Shown here: one piece after another, positions 25,914 to 34,581 of the stretch
Layout: each line of letters begins with the position of its first letter
Position numbering within the stretch: the first letter of the stretch is position 1
Translations under genes and position numbers: made by a program
The notes under the pieces: generated by a model
What the model was told of the DNA's origin: nothing
The model's input: only the letters and a program-made list of their open reading frames with translations
Databases searched by the model: none
Assembly (NCBI GenBank): GCA_020846635.1
Contig: JADLDO010000014.1
Span: 159,793-223,792 of the forward strand
DNA: 64,000 bases
Origin: Caldilineaceae bacterium
GTDB taxonomy: Bacteria > Chloroflexota > Anaerolineae > Caldilineales > Caldilineaceae
Direction of reading: 5' to 3'

Positions 25914-26885
25914 CTACTCATAGCGCACGCGTGGGTCAGCCACGGCATAGGTAAGGTCGGTTATCAGGTTGCTAACCACGATCACGAGCGCCGAAATTAA
26001 CACCATCCCCATGATCAGCGGAATGTCGCGCGTCGTCACACCATCCAGATAGAGGCGGCCCATACCCGGCCAATTGAAGATTGTCTCGATCACAATCGCG
26101 CCACCAAAGAGGCTGGGCAACCGCAAGCCAATAATGGTGATAATGGGCAGCAGCGCATTGCGTAGGGTATGGCGAATGGTGATGAGCAGGGGCGACAAGC
26201 CTTTGCTGCGCGCCGTGGTGATGTAATCCTGGCGAATCACATCCAACATGCTCGCCCGCGTATAGCGCATGATCGACGCCGAGCTTTCAATCGCCAACAC
26301 CAGCGCAGGCAGAGCCATATGATGCAAAATATCCAGGACTTGCCCGATTGGCCCCAAATTTTGACCAGGGGTGGAGTAGCCACTGGTGGGAAACCAATTC
26401 AATCGCACCCCGAAAATATAGACAGCCGCAATCGCAGCAAAAAATCCAGGCACCGAGATGCCCATAAAGACAAAGCCCGTCAACGCATAATCGGCGAATG
26501 AATACTGGCGTAACGCTGTGTAGACACCAAGCGGCAGGCCAATGGCGATGGCAATCACCACAGCCACCACCATCAATTGCAGCGTCGCGGGCAAACGACG
26601 CCCAATTTCCTCGGCAACCGGCGTGCCGCTGAGGATGCGCGTACCCATATTACCCTGGAGTAGCTCCCCCATCCAACGCACATAGCGAATCGGTGCGGGC
26701 TGGTCTAGCCCATACCTTGCCCGCAGTGCCGCCGTGTCAATATTCCCGGCACTTCCTTCAGCCGTCATCAAAAGACCCGACACGGCATCGCCCGGAGCCA
26801 GTTCGATAAAAGTAAAGGTAATAATCGTGATACCAATCAAGACAGGTATCGATTGCAGCAGTCGTCGTAGTAAATAGCGGCCCAT
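25914..26885 (-). CDS. ABC transporter permease, DppB/OppB type (third transporter)
   Basis: A 323-residue permease: MGRYLLRRLLQSIPVLIGIT, ALRARYGLDQPAPIRYVRWM, the EAA loop ITTARSKGLSPLLITIRHTL and C-terminal VADPRVRYE. It lies 98 bp after its lipoprotein gene, with a hairpin between. It shares layout with the pair at 15520-17414, suggesting an ancestral duplication of whole transporter modules. Confidence 0.9.
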   Translation of the reverse strand: MGRYLLRRLLQSIPVLIGITIITFTFIELAPGDAVSGLLMTAEGSAGNIDTAALRARYGLDQPAPIRYVRWMGELLQGNMGTRILSGTPVAEEIGRRLPATLQLMVVAVVIAIAIGLPLGVYTALRQYSFADYALTGFVFMGISVPGFFAAIAAVYIFGVRLNWFPTSGYSTPGQNLGPIGQVLDILHHMALPALVLAIESSASIMRYTRASMLDVIRQDYITTARSKGLSPLLITIRHTLRNALLPIITIIGLRLPSLFGGAIVIETIFNWPGMGRLYLDGVTTRDIPLIMGMVLISALVIVVSNLITDLTYAVADPRVRYE

Positions 26886-26903
26886 AGTTGGCGTATGCCC
26901 ATA

Positions 26904-26935
26904 CGGTGCGGCCCTGTTTTAGCAGAGCCGCACCG
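26904..26935 (-). repeat. Hairpin in the SBP-permease junction (third transporter)
   Basis: Nine-base arms CGGTGCGGC (26904-26912) and GCCGCACCG (26927-26935) enclose one mismatch, a further CTG/CAG pairing and a 6-nt loop. No U-tract follows on the minus strand. It is the third of four hairpins found at the same relative place. Confidence 0.6.
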
Positions 26936-26983
26936 CACCCTTCTAGACTCAGAAACCGAGATGCTGTTGGCTAGCCAGAACGA

Positions 26984-28723
26984 TCAAGAACCGGGCTTGA
27001 GGAACCAAGTTTCCGGGCTGCGCTCCGGCCATGTGATGTTCGACCATTGGCGGAACTGGTAGTTACAGACATTGGCGTTGATGGCGTGACCACGATCCTG
27101 CTGGAAGAGCGTGAGATGAAGCAACTCATCATTCGTGATCTCGCTGATCGTATACCACATCTGCTTACGCGCCTCTGGATCGGCCTCACTGATCGCGTCG
27201 GTCACGAGCTGATCAATCTCTTCGTTGCAGTATGCCGAAGCATTGACACCAGCAGGCGGCACATTGGCACAGGAGTAGCGCGAATACTCAAACGGAACCG
27301 AAATGCCACAACAGCCATAGCCCAAATCAAAATCAGGCTCTTCATAGACACGCGCCGCCCAGGCGGGTGACTCCATATGCTCAACATTGACCTTCACGCC
27401 CACATCCGCCCAATACTGCTGCATGGCAGCCACGACGTTGCGATCCAGCTCTGTCAGATAGTAGGTAACAAACGATAGCTCGCGCGAAGCGTCCCACCCG
27501 GCATCAGCCAGCAGTTGCTTTGCCAGTTCGGGATCATAGGGATAGTCAGGCACATTCGGGCTGATCCAGGTGTGATTCGGGTCAATATTGTCAAAGTCAT
27601 AGACAAATGCCTGGCCCGGTCCATAGATGCCCGTGGTGATTGCCTCACGGTCGATGGCATGGAAAAGTGCCTGCAAGACTCGCTTGTCGGGGAAATTACG
27701 GTGATTCGGCCAGATCGCCATCGCGCCAGGCAGCGGTGCGCCGACCACCGTCAGCCCCTCAGTCGCCATGACTCGCTCATGATCCAGCCCATTAACCGTA
27801 CTGCCCGCTTGAATCTCGCCGCTTTCCAGACCCGGCAGCCAGGAAGCCACTGTATTCAACCCAATGCGGAAGATCAAACGATCCAGATGCGGGCGGCCAT
27901 CAAAATAATCTTCGTTGGCTTCCAAGATGTAATACTGGTCGGGGACAAATTCGCCCATCTTGAAGGGGCCGGAACCAACCACATCTTCGCGCACCAGCGT
28001 TGATGTATTAATATCAATATAGTCCATGCCCTCGAACGGGTGCTTGGGCCACAGGTTCATGCCTGCCATGCCATAGAAGAAGTCGGCGCGCGGTGCAGAC
28101 AGCGTCAACTGAATGGTGTGGTCATCGATCACCTCGGCACCGCTGATTTCGTCTGCCGTACCCTCTACGAACTCTGTATAGCCGGCGATGCCCGACAGCG
28201 GCAGCACAGTACGCACCGTGACACCAGAATCCGGGTGTGAAAAGAGTTCAATTGTCCACTTCACATCTTCCGCGGTCAGCGGCTCGCCATCGTGCCACAG
28301 CACATCATCGCGCAGATGGTAGGTGAAGACCAGGCCATCGTCCGATTCTTCCCAACTCTCCGCGACTTCGGGTTCAAAGGTTGCGGCATCTTCAATGCTC
28401 AGGTCAACCAGTTGGCTAAAGACAAACGGCTCATTGGTCGAGCCATAGCTCAACCAGGTTTGAGCGCCCATCGCTGTGCTGCCCGTAGCCAGCGTGATCT
28501 CGCCGCCATCGACAGGCTCTTCCTCACAGACATTGATCCAGGTTCGCCCCGATGCCACAGGCGCCGCGGCTTCCTCAGCAGGAGCCTCCGCAGCTTCGCC
28601 TTCAGTTTCTGCGGGTGCTTCTGCAGCGGGTGCTTCTGCGGCTGGAGCCGTTGGCGCACAGGCAGCCAGCAGCAAGCCCAAGATCACGCAAAGCAGTCCA
28701 TACCAGCGCGTCTTATTAGACAT
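26984..28723 (-). CDS. ABC transporter substrate-binding lipoprotein, family 5 (third transporter)
   Basis: A 579-residue lipoprotein with lipobox LLAAC (Cys22) followed by an Ala/Glu/Pro linker to about residue 55. The domain contains HLRDDVLWHDGEPLTAEDVK, SGPFKMGEFVPDQYYILE and EITNDELLHLTLFQQDRGHA. GGGAGG lies 8 nt before the ATG. It heads a lipoprotein-DppB-DppC set followed by two Gfo/Idh enzymes and a zinc dehydrogenase, which points to a carbohydrate-like ligand. A divergent Gfo/Idh gene starts 405 bp away at 29129. Confidence 0.92.
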   Translation of the reverse strand: MSNKTRWYGLLCVILGLLLAACAPTAPAAEAPAAEAPAETEGEAAEAPAEEAAAPVASGRTWINVCEEEPVDGGEITLATGSTAMGAQTWLSYGSTNEPFVFSQLVDLSIEDAATFEPEVAESWEESDDGLVFTYHLRDDVLWHDGEPLTAEDVKWTIELFSHPDSGVTVRTVLPLSGIAGYTEFVEGTADEISGAEVIDDHTIQLTLSAPRADFFYGMAGMNLWPKHPFEGMDYIDINTSTLVREDVVGSGPFKMGEFVPDQYYILEANEDYFDGRPHLDRLIFRIGLNTVASWLPGLESGEIQAGSTVNGLDHERVMATEGLTVVGAPLPGAMAIWPNHRNFPDKRVLQALFHAIDREAITTGIYGPGQAFVYDFDNIDPNHTWISPNVPDYPYDPELAKQLLADAGWDASRELSFVTYYLTELDRNVVAAMQQYWADVGVKVNVEHMESPAWAARVYEEPDFDLGYGCCGISVPFEYSRYSCANVPPAGVNASAYCNEEIDQLVTDAISEADPEARKQMWYTISEITNDELLHLTLFQQDRGHAINANVCNYQFRQWSNITWPERSPETWFLKPGS

Positions 28724-28850
28724 TTCATCGCCTCCCTTAAGGTTCGTGTGAATGTGAAACGCAAAGCAGGTTGACTAGTAGATTCACTGCGGCAAAACAA
28801 ATGGATGGTGTTGAATGACAGAACCGTGGTACAGGGTGTCGCTAGAGTCG

Positions 28851-28886
28851 CCAAATAACCTATTTGTAGTGGTTCCGGTTATTTGG
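28851..28886. promoter_or_regulatory. Inverted repeat, probable operator in divergent spacer
   Basis: Perfect 10-bp arms CCAAATAACC (28851-28860) and GGTTATTTGG (28877-28886) are separated by 16 bp. They lie 128 bp upstream of the lipoprotein start and about 110 bp from the promoter of the divergent Gfo/Idh gene. The whole 28724-29128 spacer contains no gene. A regulator serving both genes is a natural explanation. Confidence 0.45.
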
Positions 28887-28996
28887 ATTGCATCCGGTTG
28901 TTTCCGGGGTAAACATGAATGATAAAAAGTGAGTAAAGGCAACTTGAGCAAAGGCAACTGAGGTATTGTGATGCTGCCATGCGGCTCAGTGGACGT

Positions 28997-29025
28997 TTGA
29001 CGCCGCGGTTGCGTTACTATACTAT
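28997..29025 (+). promoter_or_regulatory. Promoter for the Gfo/Idh gene at 29129
   Basis: -35 TTGACG (28997-29002), 17-bp spacer and -10 TACTAT (29020-29025). The predicted leader is about 95 nt, ending in a strong GCGGAGG ribosome-binding site. The overlapping TATACT and TATAAG could serve as alternative -10 elements. Confidence 0.6.
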
Positions 29026-29128
29026 AAGATGAAATTTCACGTCAAGGGCACTTTGTTCCGCCTGGTGAAACGTCATTCCACATCTGGCTCCACGTCACCC
29101 CAACACAACCACATCTCGCGGAGGCTTT

Positions 29129-30163
29129 ATGAGCAAACTACGCTATGGGATTCTCGGCTCAGGCTTTATGGGTCGCACCCATGCCGAAGCCATTCGTCAT
29201 CTAGACCAGGCGGAATTGGTCGCCGTCGCCAGTGGCACGCGTGCGCCCAAACTGGCTGCCGACTATGGTGTCGATCTCTGTCAGAGCAGCGAGGAGTTAC
29301 TGGCTCGCACAGACATCGACGCTGTTGTCATCGCCACGCCCCAATTCATGCACGCCGAAGAAGCCCTTCTCGCCGCGGCCAACGGCAAACATCTCTTTAT
29401 CGAAAAGCCCATGACGACCATGGTGGAGGACGCCGAGCGCATCATCGAAGCCTGTGCCAAGCGCAATCTCAAGCTCTCCGTCGGCTACCAGCAGCGCTAC
29501 CGCACCGTCCCCCGCGCCACCTACGAGCAGATCCGCGCCGGAGCCATCGGCCAAGTCCATACCGTCCAATTCAACCAGGTCTTTCAACTTTTCACCGACC
29601 CCGCTTTTGGCGGCGATTGGAGTTGGTGGGCGAATCCCGCCTCAGTGGGCCACATCCTGGCTGGCGGCGTCCACTCCATCGACCTCATCCGCTGGATTCT
29701 CGGAGCCAATGTCTCCAGCGTGGTCGGCCATTCACGCACCCTGCGCGAAGCGCATGAGCCGGAGAACACCACCATGGGACTGATCGCCTTTGACAATGGC
29801 ACCATCATGGCGCTTTGGGCCTCCAGCGCCAGCCCACAGCCTGGCTTTCCCAACCAGGCCTTCCGCGCCCTCATTATGGGCGAAACAGGCATCATGGACA
29901 TGGATGCCTACGAAACGCTCAAGGTTGCCAACGACGGCAGTTGGCGAGTGGTCGCCGAGCAACCGCCGGTCAATACCGAATATGCTGACACAGCATTCCG
30001 ACAACCGCGCATGGCTGCCTACATCGAACAGCTAGGCGTCTTTACCGATGCCGTCCTCGAAGACCGTGAGCCACCCGTCACCGGCAATGATGGCCTCGTC
30101 GGTGTCGCCGTAGCCCTTGCCCTCCTCGAATCCTCCCGCAGCGGCAAAGTCATCAACTTCTAA
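29129..30163 (+). CDS. Gfo/Idh/MocA family oxidoreductase
   Basis: A 344-residue dehydrogenase with Rossmann start LRYGILGSGFMGRTHAEAIR, the active-site FIEKPMTTMVEDAERI and GHILAGGVHSIDLIRWILGA bearing the conserved His. It has its own promoter and a GGAGG ribosome-binding site, and is followed 12 bp after the stop by a palindromic terminator-like hairpin, so it is probably transcribed alone. Substrate unknown; a sugar or inositol-like polyol is usual for this subfamily. Confidence 0.88.
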   Translation: MSKLRYGILGSGFMGRTHAEAIRHLDQAELVAVASGTRAPKLAADYGVDLCQSSEELLARTDIDAVVIATPQFMHAEEALLAAANGKHLFIEKPMTTMVEDAERIIEACAKRNLKLSVGYQQRYRTVPRATYEQIRAGAIGQVHTVQFNQVFQLFTDPAFGGDWSWWANPASVGHILAGGVHSIDLIRWILGANVSSVVGHSRTLREAHEPENTTMGLIAFDNGTIMALWASSASPQPGFPNQAFRALIMGETGIMDMDAYETLKVANDGSWRVVAEQPPVNTEYADTAFRQPRMAAYIEQLGVFTDAVLEDREPPVTGNDGLVGVAVALALLESSRSGKVINF

Positions 30164-30175
30164 CCGACCATACCA

Positions 30176-30204
30176 CCTCCCGGAAGCTCTAGGCTTCCGG
30201 GAGG
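30176..30204. terminator. Hairpin between convergent genes, CCTCCCGGAAGC family
   Basis: Perfect 12-bp arms CCTCCCGGAAGC (30176-30187) and GCTTCCGGGAGG (30193-30204) with a 5-nt loop, followed on the plus strand by GTTCTTATT. It lies between two convergent genes, 12 bp from one stop and 11 bp from the other, so it probably ends transcription from the plus side. The sequence is shared with the element at 15421. Confidence 0.6.
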
Positions 30205-30215
30205 GTTCTTATTAC

Positions 30216-31322
30216 CTACTCCACCTCCAACGCCACACCATACTGCTCCGACAGCGCCGTCAAATCCGCAAACACATTCGGCGGCAGCGGAACCCCAATG
30301 GTACTGCGTCGCGCTTTGTTCTTCGCCTCCGGCTCACCCGCCACCAGCACCTTCTCGCGCCCCTCGACCGTTGGCGACTGGTGGAACGCATCGATCATGG
30401 CATCCATGCCTGCCTTAAAGTCCGACACCGGACGGAAGGCATCCACGCGGATCGCCATCATAAAATGGGCGTCACCAATCTGCTTATAGCCCTCCTCGCT
30501 CTGATCCCAGCCGCCCGACAAGAGCGCACAGAAGATCTCGACCATGACAGAAAGGCCATAGCCTTTATGCCCGCCTGTCTCGCGTGATCCGCCCAGCGGG
30601 AACAATTGGCGCGCCGTTGCCGGATCGGTGGTGGACTGGCTATTTTCATCCAGCGCCCAACCGGCAGGGATCGGCTGGCCCACTTCTTGGTAGAGCATCA
30701 CGCGGTTATACGGGGTAATGGAGGTCGCCATATCCAACAGGAAAGGGGCCTCAACCCCAGAGGGTACGGCAACGGCAATCGGGTTGGTCGAAAGCATCGG
30801 TATCTTGCCAAAAGTAGGCAGCACACCGATCACATTGCCTTTGGGCCACATCAGCCCGGTCAGGCTCATGCCGATCATATCCTGGGGAACCGCCATCATC
30901 GCGTGATAACCGGCTGCGCCATAGTGATGCGAATTGCGTACCGCCACAATCCCCACCCCATGCTCCTGTGCCTTACGCATTGCCAGGCGCATCGCCCACG
31001 GCCCCGCAGCCAGCCCCAGCCCGCGATCCCCATCCACGCGCGCCGTGACCGACGTTTCGTGTTCAATGCGGAACTCGCCTTGCGCCTTAATTCTTCCTTC
31101 AAGAATGCCCTTCACATAGTTCGGTCTGAGATTGCGCACGCCATGTGTATCCACGCCATGCAAATTAGCCCACACCAGCACATCCGCCGCGTCCGCTGCT
31201 TGATCGCGCGGGACGTCCACCTGCTCCAAAATGGTCTGGGCAAATGTTCGCAGCTTATCCGCTTGAATCCGTACTTTGGATGCTTGTTCCGTTACCGACG
31301 ATGCGTGTTCTAATACTGACAC
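30216..31322 (-). CDS. Malate/L-lactate dehydrogenase family (Ldh2) oxidoreductase
   Basis: A 368-residue NAD(P)-dependent ketoreductase of the Ldh_2 fold, unrelated to classical lactate dehydrogenase. Marks: HGVDTHGVRNLRPNYVKGIL, RNSHHYGAAGYHAMMA with the catalytic His, PTFGKIPMLSTNPIAVAVPS and GGHKGYGLSVMVEIFCALLSGG. Relatives include YlbC/YiaK-type 2,3-diketogulonate reductase and ureidoglycolate dehydrogenase. The start is GTG at 31322. It is followed upstream by a D-2-hydroxyacid dehydrogenase and an SDR on the same strand, forming a block of oxidoreductases. Confidence 0.88.
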   Translation of the reverse strand: MSVLEHASSVTEQASKVRIQADKLRTFAQTILEQVDVPRDQAADAADVLVWANLHGVDTHGVRNLRPNYVKGILEGRIKAQGEFRIEHETSVTARVDGDRGLGLAAGPWAMRLAMRKAQEHGVGIVAVRNSHHYGAAGYHAMMAVPQDMIGMSLTGLMWPKGNVIGVLPTFGKIPMLSTNPIAVAVPSGVEAPFLLDMATSITPYNRVMLYQEVGQPIPAGWALDENSQSTTDPATARQLFPLGGSRETGGHKGYGLSVMVEIFCALLSGGWDQSEEGYKQIGDAHFMMAIRVDAFRPVSDFKAGMDAMIDAFHQSPTVEGREKVLVAGEPEAKNKARRSTIGVPLPPNVFADLTALSEQYGVALEVE

Positions 31323-31374
31323 AGGAGTTCTCCCGATCTTCTAGTCCAAACTGTCTGCCGTTTTGGTCTGCTAT

Positions 31375-32394
31375 TTAACGGCGGCGCAATTCACGCCGTG
31401 GCGTTACTTTGGGGTTCATCACATGGCGGGGCAGGTAGCCTTGAATGACATCGCTGACCGTGGCTGTCACCGCAGCGCGCAGGTCTTGCACAGCCTGTTC
31501 CGAATAGGCCGCCAGGTGGGGGGTCAGTATCACATTGTCCATTGCGCGCAAAGGGCTGTCTGCCACCAACGGCTCTGGATCAAAGACATCCAACGCCGCC
31601 CCCGCAATCTGGTTGGCCTGCAATGCTGCAATCAACGACGGCTCGTCGATCACCGGCCCGCGGCTGGTGTTGACGATATAAGCAGTCGGTTTCATCTTCG
31701 CCAGTTGCGCCGCACCGATCAAACCGCGCGTCTGCGGCATCAGAGGCGTATGCACCGAAACATAGTCGGATTGCTCCAACAGTTCGTCCAACGAAACCAT
31801 ACGCACCTGATAGTCTTGCACCTGCTCCTGGCTCACATAGGGGTCATAGGCCAAGAGGGTTCCAAAGATATTCTCCATGTTGCGGGCTGCCCGGCGCGCA
31901 ATCCGCCCAAACCCCACAAAGCCCACGCTCTGCGTCGAAAGACGAGGCATAAGCCCTGTCTTGCCCACAGCGTTCGCCCAATGCCCCTGCCGCACCCAAC
32001 GATCCATCATCGTGACGCGCCGCGCCAGCGAAAGAATCAGCGCGGTCGCATGGTCAGCGACCTCCGGCACACAGTACTCAGCGGCATTTGCCACCACGAT
32101 CCCGTATTTCGTCGCCGCGTCCAAATCCACGCTGTCCATGCCAATGCCAAAGCGTGCGATTAGTTGGCATTTGGGCAGTTGTGACAGCACCCTTTCTGTA
32201 AAAGGGGTATACAATCCCGAATAGACCAGGATTTCCGCATCTTTGCAGCCTTCGATGATCTCATCTTCGCTGCTGCATTGCGCCAGTTCTACGGTTGCGC
32301 CCAACCCCTCCCAGGCACTTCGTTCATTGGCAAATTGATTGCCCATCGCGTTGATATGCGTATCAACAAAAATAACATGCGGACCAGACGCCAC
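31375..32394 (-). CDS. D-isomer-specific 2-hydroxyacid dehydrogenase (CtBP-like)
   Basis: A 339-residue NAD-dependent dehydrogenase. It shows QLIARFGIGMDSVDLDAATK, the Rossmann SVGFVGFGRIARRAARNM (a GxGxxA form), catalytic Arg in VNTSRGPVIDEPSLIAAL, Glu in DVFDPEPL and His in LTPHLAAYSEQA. It starts with GTG at 32394, with AGGAG 6 nt upstream. It would reduce a 2-keto acid or oxidise a D-2-hydroxy acid such as glycerate, fitting the end of a sugar-acid route. Confidence 0.9.
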   Translation of the reverse strand: MASGPHVIFVDTHINAMGNQFANERSAWEGLGATVELAQCSSEDEIIEGCKDAEILVYSGLYTPFTERVLSQLPKCQLIARFGIGMDSVDLDAATKYGIVVANAAEYCVPEVADHATALILSLARRVTMMDRWVRQGHWANAVGKTGLMPRLSTQSVGFVGFGRIARRAARNMENIFGTLLAYDPYVSQEQVQDYQVRMVSLDELLEQSDYVSVHTPLMPQTRGLIGAAQLAKMKPTAYIVNTSRGPVIDEPSLIAALQANQIAGAALDVFDPEPLVADSPLRAMDNVILTPHLAAYSEQAVQDLRAAVTATVSDVIQGYLPRHVMNPKVTPRRELRRR

Positions 32395-32440
32395 GAGCGT
32401 CTCCTTTCCGATGGAATCCGATGAATAGAGAGCAAAAAGG

Positions 32441-33232
32441 CTAGCTAGAGGCGGGAGGCAGTGTCAGCCCATGCATATAGCCACCGTCCACGCGCAGCAT
32501 TGTCCCCGTCACATAATCGGCAGCATCCGACGCCAGATAGACCACAGCCTGACCAATGTCATCTATTGTTCCCAGCCGCTTCCAGGGCAGCCGTTTAGCC
32601 CCCTGCTGAATTTCTTCCTCAGTCGCAAAATTGCGTTCCCCTGGCGTATCGATCCAGCCCGGATTGATGACATTGACGTTGATGTGATAATCAACCAACT
32701 CCGCAGCCATCGTGCTGACCAGATGATTAATCGCCGCCTTTGCCATGTTATAGGCTCCGCTACTAGGCACAGCCAGTTCGGCATGGATGGAACTGATCAC
32801 AACGATCTTGCCCGCGCTGCGCCCACGTTGTTCTTGTCGCACCATCTGCTGTGCTGCCAACTGGCAGGTGTGAAAGACGCCAAATTGCGAAACCTCGAGC
32901 GTACGCAGGACATTCTCCCACTTTGCGGTCAATACCGGCTCGCGAATGGACATGGCAGCATTCGCAACCGCAATATCAATCCGGCCAAAATGGGCGACCG
33001 CACCGGCAAACATCTCCTCGACGGCTTCACGCTTGGCAACGTCGGCTTGCCACACCAGCGCGCGCCGCCCCATCCCTTCAATCTGTGCCGCAACATCCTG
33101 CGCTTCGTCGGGATGCGAACGATAGTTGACAACGATATCTGCCCCCTGCGCCGCCAATGCCAGCGCGCAGCCACGCCCAATGCCGCGCGAGGCCCCCGTG
33201 ATGATCGCGACCTTGCCCTCAAATTGGTTCAT
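32441..33232 (-). CDS. Short-chain dehydrogenase/reductase (glucose/ribitol dehydrogenase-like)
   Basis: A 263-residue classical SDR: cofactor site ITGASRGIGRGCALAL, VANAAMS in the NNAG position, catalytic Ser in VVISSIHAELAVPSSG and YxxxK in YNMAKAA. It is the promoter-proximal gene of a three-gene minus-strand block with the 2-hydroxyacid and Ldh2 dehydrogenases. Its promoter (33427-33456) overlaps one of the 19-bp TGGT-ACCA sites, so the FadR-type regulator at 34691 probably controls it. Confidence 0.88.
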   Translation of the reverse strand: MNQFEGKVAIITGASRGIGRGCALALAAQGADIVVNYRSHPDEAQDVAAQIEGMGRRALVWQADVAKREAVEEMFAGAVAHFGRIDIAVANAAMSIREPVLTAKWENVLRTLEVSQFGVFHTCQLAAQQMVRQEQRGRSAGKIVVISSIHAELAVPSSGAYNMAKAAINHLVSTMAAELVDYHINVNVINPGWIDTPGERNFATEEEIQQGAKRLPWKRLGTIDDIGQAVVYLASDAADYVTGTMLRVDGGYMHGLTLPPASS

Positions 33233-33408
33233 TATGTCGTTCCTTCAGACCTTCATGCGGCGATCCAGCCTCGCTAATGACGCCATGTCAAAAGGTACTC
33301 TGTCAGATGAATATTGAATGAATGTTGAAATAGTGGATGATTTAGAGATGCCAACAACTGCTACGTATAACTTCGTACAATCAGCGCTCCGAATTGATAC
33401 GTGTCAGG

Positions 33409-33427
33409 TGGTCTAGTGGTAGTACCA
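33409..33427. promoter_or_regulatory. Probable FadR/GntR operator, site A
   Basis: The 19-bp sequence TGGTCTAGTGGTAGTACCA has TGGT and ACCA ends and contains the core TGGTAGTACCA, which fits the TGGTNNNACCA pattern typical of FadR-subfamily regulators. It abuts the -10 of the minus-strand SDR promoter. Sites of the same 19-bp size and ends occur at 33508 and 34610. Confidence 0.6.
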
Positions 33428-33456
33428 ATGTACTATGGGCACAAACCGATTGTCAA
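33427..33456 (-). promoter_or_regulatory. Promoter for the SDR operon
   Basis: On the minus strand -35 TTGACA (33451-33456), 18-bp spacer, -10 TACATT (33427-33432). It forms the left half of an imperfect inverted repeat of about 125 bp whose right half is the plus-strand promoter at 33488-33516, giving nearly mirror-image divergent promoters each with an operator. The predicted leader is about 190 nt. Confidence 0.6.
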
Positions 33457-33487
33457 ACAGAGCTATACACCCGCGCAGCAACTTTGG

Positions 33488-33516
33488 TTGACACAAATCA
33501 GGCCCATTGGTACTAT
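33488..33516 (+). promoter_or_regulatory. Promoter for the aldo/keto reductase gene
   Basis: -35 TTGACA (33488-33493), 17-bp spacer, -10 TACTAT (33511-33516). The -10 lies inside operator site B (33508-33526), TGGTACTATCAGAATACCA, so occupancy would block polymerase. The leader is about 110 nt. The remaining 33233-33634 spacer holds no gene. Confidence 0.7.
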
Positions 33517-33526
33517 CAGAATACCA
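33508..33526. promoter_or_regulatory. Probable FadR/GntR operator, site B
   Basis: TGGTACTATCAGAATACCA, 19 bp, with inverted ends TGGTA and TACCA. It covers the -10 of the aldo/keto reductase promoter. It matches sites A and C in total length, in both 4-bp ends and in the A at position 13. Confidence 0.6.
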
Positions 33527-33634
33527 CCTAGACGGCAGGCTAGGGTGCAGTGGCAATACCCTCTCAACATTCGCACCCACAGCAAGAACGCCTGCCATCA
33601 CCATGAACCAGTAACCACTGAAAGATAGGGATCA

Positions 33635-34543
33635 ATGGAGTACAGAGCTTTAGGCAAGACTGCGCTGCGCGTGAGTTCGCTAGGTCTCGGCTGTGTCACC
33701 TTTGGCCGCGAAATCGACGAGGCCGCCTCTTTTGCCGTCATGGATCACGCCCGCAGCCGCGGCATCAACCTCCTGGATACTGCCGAAGCCTACGGCGGCG
33801 GCGCATCGGAAACCGTCGTCGGACGTTGGCTCAAAGCGCGTGGCAGCCGTGAGGAGATGATCGTCTGCACAAAGGTCAGCGGTAATCTCACCCCAGAGCG
33901 CATTCTCACCTCTGCCCAAGCCAGCCTGCAACGGTTGGGAATCGAAACCATTGACCTCTTTCAACTGCACCGCTTTGACCCTTCCGTTCCGTTGGAAGAT
34001 CAGCTAGAGGCGCTCAACCAACTGGTTCAAAAGGGCTATGCTCGCTATATCGGCTGCAGCAACTTTGCAGCGTGGCAACTGGCGAAGGCGCTCTGGAAGC
34101 AGGATGTCAATGGCTGGGCGCGGCTCGAATCCGTCCAACCGATTTACAACCTGGTGGATCGCAACATCGAGCGCGAACTGCTCCCTCTCTGTGCAGACCA
34201 GCAGATCGGCGTGATCTCCTACAGTCCGTTGGGTGCGGGCTTTCTCACGGGCAAATATCGCCGCGACGGTGAAGTCCCCAAAGGAACCCGCTTTGATGTC
34301 ATTCCCGGCCACCAGCCCCTCTACTTCCACGAAACCGGCTGGCACGTGGTTGAAGGCTTACGCGCCAAATCTGAAGAGACAGGCAGAAGCATGATCCAAC
34401 TTGCGATGGCGTGGGCCATCGGCCAGCCGGGTATCACCTCTGTCCTCATAGGCGCGCGTGGCACAGATCAGGTTGACCAGGCCTTCGAGGCCGAAGCAGT
34501 GGGCCTCAGTGAAGAGATGCGCGCTGCGCTGAACCAGTTGTAG
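33635..34543 (+). CDS. Aldo/keto reductase
   Basis: A 302-residue NADPH-dependent barrel reductase. The catalytic tetrad is visible: Asp in NLLDTAEAYGGGASE with its Tyr, Lys in IVCTKVSG and His in LFQLHRFDP. SPLGAGFLTGKYRRDGEVPK and the C-terminal IGARGTDQVDQAFEA are typical of the YhdN/Tas-type group. It has a regulated promoter and is followed 147 bp later by the FadR-type regulator in the same direction. A role in reducing or interconverting a sugar aldehyde is likely. Confidence 0.9.
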   Translation: MEYRALGKTALRVSSLGLGCVTFGREIDEAASFAVMDHARSRGINLLDTAEAYGGGASETVVGRWLKARGSREEMIVCTKVSGNLTPERILTSAQASLQRLGIETIDLFQLHRFDPSVPLEDQLEALNQLVQKGYARYIGCSNFAAWQLAKALWKQDVNGWARLESVQPIYNLVDRNIERELLPLCADQQIGVISYSPLGAGFLTGKYRRDGEVPKGTRFDVIPGHQPLYFHETGWHVVEGLRAKSEETGRSMIQLAMAWAIGQPGITSVLIGARGTDQVDQAFEAEAVGLSEEMRAALNQL

Positions 34544-34581
34544 TCTAGACTGACAACAGCAAGCAGGCGTTAAAATGCGGA

